From positions 124,001 through 188,000 of the forward strand of contig NZ_CANMFS010000001.1 in NCBI RefSeq assembly GCF_947497275.1: DNA of 64,000 nt, read 5' to 3'. Shown piece by piece: positions 55,377 to 64,000 of the stretch. Below the pieces are notes generated by a model. The model was given only the letters and a program-made list of their open reading frames with translations. It was not told the origin of the DNA and made no database searches. This DNA comes from an uncultured Sulfitobacter sp. Lineage in GTDB: Bacteria; Pseudomonadota; Alphaproteobacteria; Rhodobacterales; Rhodobacteraceae. A program made the translations under genes and the position numbers. Numbering within the stretch: position 1 is the first letter of the stretch; every line of letters starts with the position of its first letter.

Positions 55377-55967
55377 ATGGCCCGAACCGCAGGATCACAT
55401 TCCGACATCACCGGCCCGCGTGTGCGCGCAGCGGCCCTGCGGCTTTTTGCACAGGGCGGATACGCTGCGGTATCAATGCGCGCCATCGCGGCGGAGGTGG
55501 GCGTTCAGGCGGGGGCGCTTTACAACTACACGCCCGACAAGCAAAGTCTGCTGTTCGATCTGATGCAAAGCCATCTGACCGAGCTGTTGGCCGCCGTTCC
55601 CGACACCCGCGATGCCGAACCGCGCACCCGCCTGCGCAAGCTGGTCGAGTTCCACATCCGGTTCCATGATGCGCGCCGCGAAGCGGTGTTCATTGCCTAT
55701 ATGGAGTTGCGCAATCTCACGGACGTAAACTTTGCCCGCATCGAGGAGCTGCGCCGCCGTTACGAAGACCATCTGGAGCAGATCTTGCGCGACGGTGTCG
55801 CGTCTGGTGATTTCAGGGTTCAGGACACCAAGATCGCGACACTTGCAATCATTGCCATGCTGACAGGCGTAAACACCTGGTTTCGAGCGGGTGGCCGGCT
55901 GTCGCTGGACGAGATAACGGGGCAATATTGGGACCTTGTCCGCAACGGGGTGGCGGCGGACGGCTGA
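55377..55967 (+). CDS. TetR/AcrR-family transcriptional regulator
   Basis: 196 residues. The N-terminal helix-turn-helix is clear (VRAAALRLFAQGGYAAVSMR, AIAAEVGVQAGALYNYTPDK), followed by an all-helical ligand-binding region. The ligand and targets are unknown. The palindrome in its own promoter points to self-repression. The pirin gene converges with it, 34 bases beyond the stop. Confidence 0.9.
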   Translation: MARTAGSHSDITGPRVRAAALRLFAQGGYAAVSMRAIAAEVGVQAGALYNYTPDKQSLLFDLMQSHLTELLAAVPDTRDAEPRTRLRKLVEFHIRFHDARREAVFIAYMELRNLTDVNFARIEELRRRYEDHLEQILRDGVASGDFRVQDTKIATLAIIAMLTGVNTWFRAGGRLSLDEITGQYWDLVRNGVAADG

Positions 55968-56001
55968 GCGGCCGCCGCTCGAAATGGGCAAGACCTGCGG
56001 A

Positions 56002-56913
56002 TCAGTGGGCCGGCTTGATAAAAGTGCCGTTTTTGAGATCCTGAACCGCCTGGCTGATTTCGGCGCGGGTGTTCATCACGATCGGACCATGCCACGCGAC
56101 CGGCTCGTCTATGGGCGCGCCGGAGATCAGCAGAAATCGCAGGCCTTCCGGCCCCGCCTGAACCGTCACTTCATCACCGCTGCCAAAGCGCACGAGGGTG
56201 CGGTCGCCCGACATGTCGCGGATATTGAGCTCTTCACCTCCGATTTCTTTTTCCAGCAAGACACCGGACGGGCGGCTGGCATCGACAAAGGCACCTGCAC
56301 CCTGAAAGATATAGGCGAAGGCACGGCGGTAGGTGTCGATGCGGAACGTCTTGCGCACACCTGCGGGCACCGTCACGTCAAGATACTGCGGATCGGCGGC
56401 GATGCCGTCGATCGGACCTGTCTTGCCCCAGAATTCACCGGTGATCACCCGAACGCGGGTACCGTCATCGTCGATGACCTCGGGAATGGCGTCGCAGGTC
56501 ACATCCTGATAGCGCGGCGCGGTCATCTTCTGGTGCGACGGCAGATTGCCCCACAGCTGAAATCCGTGCATCTGCCCGGCGCCGTTTCCGTGCGGCATTT
56601 CCTGATGCAGGATACCGGATCCGGCTGTCATCCACTGAACGTCGCCCGCGCCCAGTGTGCCGGTATTGCCCAGACTGTCGCTATGCGCCACCGTCCCTTC
56701 GAGAACGTAGGTGATGGTTTCGATGCCGCGATGCGGATGCCACGGAAAACCCTTCTCGAAATCGGCGGGGTTGTTGTTGCGAAAGTCGTCGAACAGCAGG
56801 AAGGGGTCAAGCTCGCTTGGGTCCTGAAAACCGAAGGCACGGTGCAGCTTTACGCCCGCACCTTCGAGCGTGGGTACGGCAGCGCGGGTTTCCAGTGTGG
56901 GTCTGAGGGACAT
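56002..56913 (-). CDS. Pirin family protein
   Basis: 303 residues from the ATG at 56913 with a strong AGGAGG site. The N-terminal cupin shows the pirin metal motif WHPHRGIETITYVLEGTVAH with further ligands in GSGILHQEMPH, and the C-terminal cupin carries LRFLLISGAPIDEPVAWHGP. Pirins bind a metal such as Fe; some have quercetinase activity and others act as co-regulators. The function here is undetermined. Between its start and about 57039 nothing is recognisable. Confidence 0.92.
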   Translation of the reverse strand: MSLRPTLETRAAVPTLEGAGVKLHRAFGFQDPSELDPFLLFDDFRNNNPADFEKGFPWHPHRGIETITYVLEGTVAHSDSLGNTGTLGAGDVQWMTAGSGILHQEMPHGNGAGQMHGFQLWGNLPSHQKMTAPRYQDVTCDAIPEVIDDDGTRVRVITGEFWGKTGPIDGIAADPQYLDVTVPAGVRKTFRIDTYRRAFAYIFQGAGAFVDASRPSGVLLEKEIGGEELNIRDMSGDRTLVRFGSGDEVTVQAGPEGLRFLLISGAPIDEPVAWHGPIVMNTRAEISQAVQDLKNGTFIKPAH

Positions 56914-57039
56914 GGGTGTCCTCCTGTTTTTGTGGATATTGGAAACGTAAGAGCGCCAGTGGTGGGCTGCAATGTCAGGTACCGCACCACGCATGTGCAA
57001 AGATGCAGAAGGCGCGGGTTTGACGATGCTGCCGCACGT

Positions 57040-57626
57040 TACGGAAGGCAAGATACGGATCGAGATGTCGACGACTGACGCGACCGCGATTTGTATGCGC
57101 GGCACTGGTGATCGGTGCGTGCGGTGCGGCGGTGGTTTGTCTGGTGTCTGGCGGATGCCGGAACCGTCAGCGTATTCTCCAGTTGCAACCGCGCGACGTT
57201 CGAGCGCGTGCTGCCGGCGTTCACCTACATGGGCCGCTGGATCACGCATGTCGGACTTGGGAACCGCCAGTGTTCCCAAGGCGATGACAAATCACCTCGC
57301 CACAGACAACCTGCTGACGCTGACAGTGATGAAGGCGCAGGGCGCACGATGTGAACTTGACGGTGGATCTGATCCAGAAGAACATTGGCCTGTTCCAGAG
57401 ATGTGCGGACGGTGTGGCCGTTCCGCCGGAAACCTCCCCGTTGATGATCGCAACGATGACCGATGGGCAGAACCGCTTTGGCTTGTGCGCGCAAACCGAC
57501 CGAATGATCGAACGCCGCGAAGAAGCGACCGGCCTGCGCGTTCTGGAAGACGGTTTCCCGCAGGAGCTTATCGGCGTTGAGCCGGAAGAGCGCGGTTACG
57601 AGGTGAAGCCGCGCCGCCTTGCGTGA
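57040..57626 (+). pseudogene. Degraded beta-hydroxyacid dehydrogenase-like gene (GarR/3-HIBDH family)
   Basis: Family-like blocks occur in changing frames: RIEMSTTDATAI, then DAGTVSVFSSCNRATFERVL and PAFTYMGRWITHVG, then SVPKAMTNHLATDNLLTLTV and MKAQGARCELD, then VDLIQKNIGLFQRCADGV. The order (EMST, AGTLTVMVGG-like, MGxxxxHVG, AKxxxN, GARxGLD) matches NAD-dependent beta-hydroxyacid dehydrogenases. The N-terminal Rossmann motif is missing. The last 60 codons (up to the TGA at 57626) are open but I do not recognise them. The assignment is tentative. Confidence 0.5.
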
Positions 57627-57691
57627 GGCCTGGGTCTTGTGAGCGGACCGGACAGCGGCTAGGGGAGGCAGGCAACAGGAGCCTTGCCCCC

Positions 57692-58219
57692 ATGACCCAT
57701 TCACCTCGACAGCCGACTGCCGCTGATCCGAACGAAGAAGTTCTCGCCACGGTTTACGCCTCCGGCGGGCGGCGCATGTTAGGCTTGGGATCGCTACTCG
57801 TTCTCGGCGTGATGATGCTGTATTTGGCTCTGACACAGTCGCCCAACATCGAGTGGCGGGTGTTCATGCTCTTGCTCGGTGCGGTCTCCTTGTGGATGGC
57901 CCAGCGGATGCGTGTGGCGACGGCCAACAGGATCGAGCTGACCGAGACGGTACTGCGCGACAGTGATGGCACGGTGATCGCCCGGACCTCCGACATTGAT
58001 GGCATCGACCGCGGCTTTTTCGCCTTCAAGCCCTCGAACGGCTTTTTGCTGCGGACCGCGACCGCGCAGCGACGGGAATGGCGGCCGGGGCTGTGGTGGC
58101 GCATGGGGCGCCGGATTGGGGTCGGGGGCATGACGCCGGGCAGTCAGACCAAATTCATGTCGGAAATCATCGCCGCCATGATGGCACAGCGCGAACTGGA
58201 TGACGACGCGCAGCTTTGA
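57692..58219 (+). CDS. Small membrane protein of unknown function
   Basis: 175 residues with two adjacent hydrophobic helices (MLGLGSLLVLGVMMLYLAL and FMLLLGAVSLWMAQRM), then a soluble part with short strands (NRIELTETVLRDSDGTVIAR) resembling a PH-like membrane-associated domain. AGGAG precedes the ATG by about 12 bases. No function can be assigned. Confidence 0.75.
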   Translation: MTHSPRQPTAADPNEEVLATVYASGGRRMLGLGSLLVLGVMMLYLALTQSPNIEWRVFMLLLGAVSLWMAQRMRVATANRIELTETVLRDSDGTVIARTSDIDGIDRGFFAFKPSNGFLLRTATAQRREWRPGLWWRMGRRIGVGGMTPGSQTKFMSEIIAAMMAQRELDDDAQL

Positions 58220-58241
58220 TGCCAGCGCGGTTCAAAATGCG

Positions 58242-58280
58242 AAATCCCCGAAGGGCCAGCGCCTTTCGGGGATTTGTTTT
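58242..58280. terminator. Strong bidirectional terminator
   Basis: AAATCCCCGAAGG / CCTTTCGGGGATTT forms a long GC-rich stem with a single bulge and a short loop, followed by GTTTT on the plus strand and by a T-rich stretch on the minus strand. It separates the convergent membrane protein gene and the Tad-like operon. Confidence 0.85.
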
Positions 58281-58301
58281 GTTGGCTTTCGATCAGATTG
58301 T

Positions 58302-58859
58302 CTACGCGTCGGTCCAGAGGATCTGGGGCGCATAACGTGGACGGGTAAAGATGAAGTTCTTGATCTCGCGCTGCTCCAGCCCGGTGTTGAAGGGCGGATC
58401 GTAGGATGCGGCGGTCTCCACGATGATGATCCGTTCGCCATTCACCAACTTCGGCAGGCGGTCCGTCCAAGCGCGGATGCTCTGCTCTTCGAGCGCAGCA
58501 GACGATCCGCGCGTCTTCGACCAGTCAAGCTTCATCCGGTTGTTCTGACCATCGTACTGCAGGATGGAGACGCGGATGCTGCTGTCTTGCGGTGTCCGGG
58601 TCAGCGCATCGAATAGCGTATGCGCGCCATCGAGATAGGCACCGTCTATGGGCAACGTCTCGCGGGAGATCATGTCGCTGATGGTATAGGCGGCCTTCTG
58701 GTGCATCGAATACTGACGGTAGGCGTCAAAGGTCGAGAACATGGCCATGAAGCCCCAGAACAACACCGGAAAGATGATGATCGTTTCGATTGCGATGGCA
58801 CCGTCTTCCTTGCGCAGGAAATCCGCGCGGAGAATGGATTTGAGTTTCAGTTTCGACAT
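58302..58859 (-). CDS. TadE/TadG-like pilus assembly protein
   Basis: 185 residues from the ATG at 58859 (AGGAG site). The N-terminus has the TadE-type pattern: a basic segment, KEDGAIAIETIIIFPVLFWG with Glu after the processing region, then a mostly periplasmic part. The start overlaps the preceding gene's stop (TAATG). It is the last gene of the three-gene unit. Confidence 0.82.
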   Translation of the reverse strand: MSKLKLKSILRADFLRKEDGAIAIETIIIFPVLFWGFMAMFSTFDAYRQYSMHQKAAYTISDMISRETLPIDGAYLDGAHTLFDALTRTPQDSSIRVSILQYDGQNNRMKLDWSKTRGSSAALEEQSIRAWTDRLPKLVNGERIIIVETAASYDPPFNTGLEQREIKNFIFTRPRYAPQILWTDA

Positions 58860-59398
58860 TAGCTTGGCTCCTGTACGAAGGCGCTGATGGTAGACATGGC
58901 CACTTCGCCGTTGCCATCCTTGCTGAAGGACGCGCCCAGACCGGTGGTCGGGAAGATCGGTTTGAACTTGTAGCAGGCGCGCAGGATCATCAGATCGTGC
59001 TGCTTGCCCAAGGCCCAGCCGCGCACCGGTGTAACGGGTTGTGAGGTGTCCACGCAATCCACGGTAGCGGGAAGGCCGGTAAAGGCGCGCGGGTTCGTAG
59101 GCACCATTTCGAGGCGCAGGTTGTCCATGCAGCCGGGCAGGTTGCCCGCGTTCTGGCAGATGGCGCGCTTGAGGTCGTCATGTTCAAAGTACATGTCGGT
59201 GTTCAGGCGCACTTCGCGGGTGGTGACCTCAAGCCCGCGGTCCAGGAGCATCTGGCGGATCGAGTAGAGCCCCATTTCAACGCCCATGAAGAAGGCGGAG
59301 AAGATCAGCGGCGCCATGATCATGAATTCCAGGGCGATGATGGCGCCGTCATCTTCTTTGCGAAAAAGGCGCAGGCGGTTTTTCAGACGGGTAATCAT
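58859..59398 (-). CDS. TadE/TadG-like pilus assembly protein
   Basis: 179 residues with an N-terminal KEDDGAIIALEFMIMAPLIF segment, the TadE-type leader and membrane helix, then a Cys-containing periplasmic region (ICQNAGNLPGCMDN, VDCVD). It overlaps both neighbours by 1-4 bases. It is probably a minor component of a tight-adherence (Flp) system whose core genes lie elsewhere. Confidence 0.82.
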   Translation of the reverse strand: MITRLKNRLRLFRKEDDGAIIALEFMIMAPLIFSAFFMGVEMGLYSIRQMLLDRGLEVTTREVRLNTDMYFEHDDLKRAICQNAGNLPGCMDNLRLEMVPTNPRAFTGLPATVDCVDTSQPVTPVRGWALGKQHDLMILRACYKFKPIFPTTGLGASFSKDGNGEVAMSTISAFVQEPS

Positions 59399-60819
59399 TG
59401 TGTGAGCCTCAACTGGTTGATCTGGCGTGCGATCGCTCTGAACGCCTCGGTAATTTCAACACCCTCGACCCGGAAGAAGTGGCTCGGCGAGGACGCGCAG
59501 TTTTTCATGACGTTGGCACCGTTTTCTTCGACTTCAAAACCAATGGACCAGATTACAATGTTCTTTTCCTTGGCGGCGTCGCAGACGCTGTGAAGCAGCT
59601 GGTTGCCGTAGGATGGCCAATATTTCATGTACTTGAAATCATCGTGGTAATACCGGTTCACGTAATTCGCGAGGTACCAGTTGAGGTTGTAGCGGTTCCA
59701 GTGCGACGCATGGCTGTAGTTGGCGTAATACTGATCCGCGATCCGGTAGGAATAGTGGTTCTCACCGTCTGTCATCAGGATGATCGTCTTGAGCGTTTCC
59801 CTGTCCGTGTAGGATTCAGGGCGGTTGGCAAAGATCGCGTCGACCTCGTCGTCGTTCACGAGCGATTGGGTGATCGTGTTGAAATCGGGGTCGAGCATGC
59901 CTGTCGCCCATTTCATACCCGCAAATATCGACGTGCTTCCGCGCGCTTGAAGCCGGTTGATCTGGTATTTCAAAGCGGTTGCATTCTGGCTGAAGGCGGT
60001 AATGCTCTCGTAGGTGCCGTTCGGACAGACAGGGTTCGACACGTCGTTATGATAGCCATTATAGCCCCACTGGAAATGCGGCACCTGCCTATAGGTCTTG
60101 TCGCGCCGCATCCGTGCAACGTCGAAGTCGCTTTCGGAAAACTCCAGACAATAGCTGTAGCTCTGGTCGTAATCGACGTTGAACTTGCTCATCAGGTTTT
60201 GACCGGCGCTGACATGCTCGGAATAGGGGATAAGAGAGATCGACACCAAGTCCTGTGTTTCTGGACGAAGCACAGTATCGACAAAGACCTTCGCGGCCTG
60301 CTGAAGGTTGGGCATCTTGTCGCCCGATCCCATCGATCCCGAGATGTCGAGCACCATGGAGATTTCGACGTTGGTCACGCGCTCCTCGGCGGTGGCCTTG
60401 CTGCGCAGCGGCAATTCGTCGACGCCGACCAGCCGCATGAAGTTCGTTGGCGTCACGGAGTCCGAGTTCACCGAAACGGTGCGGAAGTTCAGGCCCTCGT
60501 CCACCGTTACGTTGTTGATACGGTCCGGGATACCGGCCTTCGTGAAATAGTCTGCGACAACTTCGGCGGGCACAAGTTCCTGGTCCAGATCGGCTGCGGC
60601 CAGCACCGCCCGGTCGGCGGTGTTCTGGATGCGCACCCGCTCCATTTCGTTACGCATGAGGTCGACGGCAATACCACCGACCATGAACATCATGAGCAAG
60701 ACGCAAATCGCGATAATTGTGATCATACCATCTTCTTCACGCGCAAATCGGCGCAGAAACGGTGTTTTGATCCGACCGGCAGAATCGGGAATGCGGGTCG
60801 TCGGAAATAGCTTTGACAT
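59395..60819 (-). CDS. TadG-like protein with von Willebrand factor A domain
   Basis: 474 residues from the ATG at 60819, eight bases after GAGAGG; an ATG at 60828 is too close to that site. The TadG-type N-terminus is EEDGMITIIAICVLLMMFMV, followed by a Flp-like region and a vWA domain with the MIDAS motif VLDISGSMGSGDKM and later IILMTDGENHYSYR. The protein is rich in Tyr/Asn/His in the middle (about 225-370). It is the first gene of the three and probably an adhesion-related surface protein. Confidence 0.87.
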   Translation of the reverse strand: MSKLFPTTRIPDSAGRIKTPFLRRFAREEDGMITIIAICVLLMMFMVGGIAVDLMRNEMERVRIQNTADRAVLAAADLDQELVPAEVVADYFTKAGIPDRINNVTVDEGLNFRTVSVNSDSVTPTNFMRLVGVDELPLRSKATAEERVTNVEISMVLDISGSMGSGDKMPNLQQAAKVFVDTVLRPETQDLVSISLIPYSEHVSAGQNLMSKFNVDYDQSYSYCLEFSESDFDVARMRRDKTYRQVPHFQWGYNGYHNDVSNPVCPNGTYESITAFSQNATALKYQINRLQARGSTSIFAGMKWATGMLDPDFNTITQSLVNDDEVDAIFANRPESYTDRETLKTIILMTDGENHYSYRIADQYYANYSHASHWNRYNLNWYLANYVNRYYHDDFKYMKYWPSYGNQLLHSVCDAAKEKNIVIWSIGFEVEENGANVMKNCASSPSHFFRVEGVEITEAFRAIARQINQLRLTQ

Positions 60820-61339
60820 TATCATCACCTCTCAGGCCGCAGGCATGTCGGAAAGACACGTTTGGCGCTTATCTGTGCAAGATATTTGGCAGAAAAAGGT
60901 GGCAAAAATTGGGCGGATATACGCCAAAATGTCATATTTTACAGGGTTTTATGGATCAATCCCGCCGTTTCGCCGAGAGTGTTGCTTCACGCAGAACAAT
61001 CAATCGAATAGTCGGTAAAACCGAGCCGAATTCGTTAACCGAGTCGCAGGCCGCCGGATGGCACCCTACCGCCGTGCCATCAGTCTCGGACTCAATTGTG
61101 TCCAAACATTGACAGGAATGTACCATCGGCGCCCTTCCGCCTGCGCCGATGGAAAGGGCGGCGCGAGTACGGCCAGATGACAATTTAGTCTTGGCCCGGA
61201 TGGGGTGCTCTATCAGTCCTGATTATAAAATGATCGAAAAAGTGGCAGTGTTGCAGGGACCGCTCTACGTTCAAGACCTGTTACCGGATTCGCCGGACCC
61301 GCCCCGCGCGGCCCCCTGACCCAGAAGGCAGCCATTTCA
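60820..61339. other. Divergent intergenic region of the Tad-like and GDH genes
   Basis: 520 bases without a gene. It holds the divergent promoters. An imperfect palindrome TTGGGCGGATATACGCCAA at 60909-60927 lies about 90 bases upstream of the vWA gene. AGAAGG lies 11 bases before the GDH start. Confidence 0.5.
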
Positions 61340-62773
61340 ATGATCCATTCCTCCCCCGAGCCGAGTTTCCGAGAAAGCGTCGATATGATGTTTAACCGCG
61401 CGGTCAGCCTGATGGACCTGCGTCCGGGTCTCGAAGAGAAAATCCGCGTGTGCAACGCCACGTATACCGTGCGGTTCGGCGTGCGCCTGCGCGGCGAAAT
61501 CAGGACGTTCACCGGTTACCGGTCGGTCCATTCGGAACATATGGAGCCGGTGAAAGGGGGGATCCGCTTCTCCATGGGGGTGAATCAGGACGAGGTAGAG
61601 GCGCTGGCAGCCTTGATGACGTATAAATGCGCTCTGGTTGAAGCGCCATTCGGCGGGTCGAAGGGTGGGCTTTGTGTCGACCCGCGTGAATACGAAGAGC
61701 ATGAAATGGAGATGATCACGCGCCGTTTTGCCTATGAGTTGATCAAGCGCGACCTGATCAATCCGGCCCAGAACGTACCGGCGCCAGACATGGGCACGGG
61801 CGAGCGTGAGATGGCCTGGATTGCGGACCAGTACAAGCGGATGCACACCACCGACATCAATGGCGCCGCCTGTGTGACCGGCAAGCCGATCAATGCCGGC
61901 GGTATCCAGGGCCGCACCGAAGCGACGGGCCGAGGCGTGCAATATGCATTGCGCGCATTTTTCCGCGACGACGAAGGGGTCAAGAAGGCGGGCTTGAAGG
62001 GTGGTCTCAATGGCAAGCGGGTGATCGTGCAGGGCCTCGGCAACGTGGGCTATCACGCCGCCAATCTCCTCAGTGAAGAAGACGGCTGTAACGTGGTGGC
62101 CGTGATCGAATACAACGGCGCGATCTGCAACGACGACGGCATAGATATTCACGCGCTTAAACGGCACATCATCGAAGAAGGATCGCCGAGGGGCTTCGCG
62201 GGAGGCATCTTCGTCGAGGACGGCGATAGCGTTCTCGAGAACGACTGCGATATCCTGATCCCGGCGGCGCTGGAAGGGGTGATCAACCTAAAGAATGTGC
62301 GCCAGATCAAGGCGCAGCTTATCATCGAGGCAGCAAACGGGCCCGTGACCGCTGGCGCGGACGATGTGCTGCGCGAGATGGGGGTGGTGATCATCCCAGA
62401 CATGTACGCAAACGCGGGGGGCGTTACGGTGTCGTATTTTGAATGGGTCAAGAACCTCGGCCACATCCGGTTTGGCCGGATGGGACGGCGGCAGGAGGAA
62501 TCGCGCCACCAGCTTGTCGTGGACGAGCTTGATCGGATCAGCCGCGATACATCGATCAACTGGACGCTCAGCCCCGATTTCAAGGACAAATATCTGCGCG
62601 GCGCGGGTGAGCTGGAATTGGTGCGCTCCGGCCTCGACGATACGATGCGCACCGCGTACCAATCAATGTCCGACATCTGGCACGGGCGCGAGGATGTCAC
62701 GGATCTGCGCACCGCTGCCTATCTCGTTGCGATCGGCAAAGTCGCCGCAAGCTACCACGCCAAGGGGTTGTAG
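61340..62773 (+). CDS. Glu/Leu/Phe/Val-type glutamate dehydrogenase
   Basis: 477 residues with the family signature: MEPVKGGIRFSMGVNQDEVE, ALAALMTYKCALVEAPFGGS and KGGL with the catalytic Lys, NVPAPDMGTGEREMAWIADQ, and the cofactor-binding loop VIVQGLGNVGYHAANLLSEE. Length and motifs fit glutamate dehydrogenase, interconverting glutamate and 2-oxoglutarate with NAD(P). Leucine dehydrogenases are much shorter, so that reading is unlikely. Confidence 0.93.
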   Translation: MIHSSPEPSFRESVDMMFNRAVSLMDLRPGLEEKIRVCNATYTVRFGVRLRGEIRTFTGYRSVHSEHMEPVKGGIRFSMGVNQDEVEALAALMTYKCALVEAPFGGSKGGLCVDPREYEEHEMEMITRRFAYELIKRDLINPAQNVPAPDMGTGEREMAWIADQYKRMHTTDINGAACVTGKPINAGGIQGRTEATGRGVQYALRAFFRDDEGVKKAGLKGGLNGKRVIVQGLGNVGYHAANLLSEEDGCNVVAVIEYNGAICNDDGIDIHALKRHIIEEGSPRGFAGGIFVEDGDSVLENDCDILIPAALEGVINLKNVRQIKAQLIIEAANGPVTAGADDVLREMGVVIIPDMYANAGGVTVSYFEWVKNLGHIRFGRMGRRQEESRHQLVVDELDRISRDTSINWTLSPDFKDKYLRGAGELELVRSGLDDTMRTAYQSMSDIWHGREDVTDLRTAAYLVAIGKVAASYHAKGL

Positions 62774-62924
62774 GACGCCGGCCAAGCGCGCAACATCCTC
62801 AACGTCGGGAGAGTGCAGCGTCCGGGGTGGCCCGCGCCAGAACAGCCCGCGACGCGAATGCAGCATTGCTGCCCTACTGGGGAATTTGTCCGGTAAGCCA
62901 GCTTCAGAGATCGCGGAACCAGCG

Positions 62925-64000
62925 ATGCGTCTTTCAGGATGGCGCGTGCTGCGCGAAGGACACATCGGCAACAAGGGCGGGCAACCGCACTGGCAGGACA
63001 CGACGTCTAGGGCGGAATACGACGCGGTCATCATTGGTGGTGACGGTCACGGTTTGTCTACGGCGTATTACCTTGCCAAGAAGCGTGGCCTGACGGATAT
63101 CGCGGTTCTGGAAGGATACCCCGGCGGCGGAACAGTGGGGCGGAACACGACCATCGTGCACGGAAATAATTTCCTCGATGGTAATACGCAGTTCTATTCT
63201 CACTTTCTCAAGCTCTGGGAGGGGCTTGAAGAGGACCTCAACTACAGCCTGATGCATTTGCCCGGAGCGGCCGGCGGCCATGATGCCGTGGCCTTGGGCT
63301 ATGTTCCCGTCGCGTCGCCGCGCGGTGTCGATCTGATTCAGCAGTGCGAAGTGACCGACATCGACATCGAGAACGAACAGGTACGCGGGGTCTGTAACAC
63401 ACGCAGGCAGACCAGCGCGAAGTAGGTGGGCATCGTGGTCGCGGGCCGCTCGGGGCAGGTGGCGGAATTGGCAGGCATGCGCCTGCGCAAGGCACGGCAT
63501 AAGGATCACGGGAGTAGGCGGGCGGCGATCCTGTTCATTTCCAGTACAGCGGCATCCGCTATGAAGGGCGGTCCGGTAAGACGGTCGCGGCGGCGTTGTC
63601 GGCCCAATGGCGTGCGCCTCATGGCGCGGTCGTTCAAATATCACCGTCCGCGCGGCGTGGTGACCGCCGGATCGGAGGAGCCGAACGCCCTCGTCATGGC
63701 CGGACGCGGGATCTGCCGGACTTATGGCGGCAAAAACGGCGGCCAGGTCCGGACTAGGCGTGATCCTGTGCGACGACGACGCGCGCCCGGGGGACGATTG
63801 TTGTGCGAAGAGGAACGTGTGGGCATTGCAAATGGCCGACACGCCCGGCGCCTACGACGGCGGAGTTTTCAGCGCGTTGGAACGGGTGGACCAGCACCAC
63901 CGGAAAGACGGTCGACCGCCTGAGTGTTTCTGGCGGATCCCGGCGGAGCGCACGATCCTGTGCGCCCGTGTGCTGGAACGTCCGGTGGCGTTTCGCAACA
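62925..64000 (+). pseudogene. Collapsed sarcosine oxidase locus (soxB fragments joined to soxA fragments), 3' partial
   Basis: The first frame reads like the N-terminus of the sarcosine oxidase beta subunit: YDAVIIGGDGHGLSTAYYLA, GGGTVGRNTTIVHGNNF and FLKLWEGLEEDLNYSLM. It then jumps to VDLIQQCEVTDIDIENEQVR, a TAG at 63423, and VGIVVAGRSGQVAELAGMRL. Alpha-subunit pieces follow: FQYSGIRYEGRSGKTVAAAL, a one-base frameshift near 63604, then NGVRLMARSFKYHRPRGVVT and AGSEEPNALV, and later GAYDGGVFSALERVDQHHRK up to the window edge. The delta subunit gene is missing. Intact SoxBDAG oxidises sarcosine to glycine with tetrahydrofolate. The remnant continues beyond the window. Confidence 0.78.

Noticed and set aside
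59398-60810. Long plus-strand open frame opposite the vWA protein gene
   Set aside because: It has no family motif, while the minus strand shows a TadG-type leader and a MIDAS motif and fits the operon.
61340-62773. Leucine dehydrogenase
   Set aside because: The protein is 477 residues, about 100 more than leucine dehydrogenases, and matches the longer glutamate dehydrogenase layout.
1-64000. CRISPR arrays, complete prophage or rRNA genes
   Set aside because: No regularly spaced repeats, phage structural genes or rRNA-like sequence were noticed anywhere in the window.

Overview
The window reads as a chromosome segment of a marine alphaproteobacterium of the Roseobacter type (Rhodobacterales). 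The evidence is high GC content, many ATGA/GTGA gene overlaps, a carnitine operon with a dehydrogenase-thioesterase fusion, PleD followed by DUF3572, a TadE/TadG-like cluster, sarcosine-oxidase remnants and an EPS locus with an ExoY-type transferase. Taxonomy is an inference from gene content; no rRNA or marker phylogeny is available.

Layout. 1-2.8 kb: end of an L-carnitine to glycine betaine operon (beta-keto acid cleavage enzyme, lipocalin-like lipoprotein, carnitine dehydrogenase-thioesterase). 3.1-8.1 kb: housekeeping genes (EamA transporter, NUDIX, DUF983, PleD-like cyclase, DUF3572, HAD phosphatase). 8.2-8.9 kb: a decayed mttB-type methyltransferase. 8.95-10.6 kb: an H-NOX/diguanylate cyclase pair. 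10.65-38.1 kb: a large extracellular polysaccharide locus. 38.9-45.1 kb: an HlyD/RbbA/YhhJ-type ABC exporter operon between two IS3-family transposase remnants, the right one abutting a truncated response-regulator pseudogene. 45.2-50.8 kb: EF-hand protein, RND efflux pair and RcnB-like protein. 51-51.8 kb: tRNA-Glu with integrase and transposase debris at its 3' side. 51.9-58.3 kb: recJ, hom, a lipoprotein, a TetR regulator with an operator in its promoter, pirin, a degraded hydroxyacid dehydrogenase and a small membrane protein. 58.3-60.8 kb: three TadE/TadG-like genes. 61.3-62.8 kb: glutamate dehydrogenase. 62.9-64 kb: a collapsed soxB-soxA remnant.

The most striking part is 15.3-32.2 kb. 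Seven genes on one strand, nearly all joined by stop/start overlaps, encode a one-module type I PKS (KS-AT-KR-DH-ACP-TE), a GT2 glycosyltransferase, an NRPS-like protein (formyltransferase, condensation-like remnant, adenylation domain with an embedded luciferase-like monooxygenase, carrier protein), a phosphopantetheinyl transferase, an SGNH-hydrolase-like protein, an SGNH/glycosidase-like fusion and another GT2. They sit inside an otherwise conventional Wzx/Wzy-type polysaccharide locus (initiating sugar transferase, flippase, polymerase-like protein, chain-length protein, kinase-like protein, several glycosyltransferases). This suggests that a small aminoacyl/polyketide unit is made, perhaps glycosylated, and attached to or secreted with an exopolysaccharide. 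The product and the attachment are not known from sequence.

A second theme is gene decay. Two enzymes linked to methylated-amine use (mttB type, soxB/soxA) are pseudogenes in a window that still has an intact carnitine operon. A response regulator has been destroyed next to an efflux operon that still carries 10-bp-phased repeats in its promoter region. The CpsD-like kinase has lost its P-loop lysine. The PleD receiver domains and the H-NOX protein lack the residues expected for phosphorylation and heme ligation.
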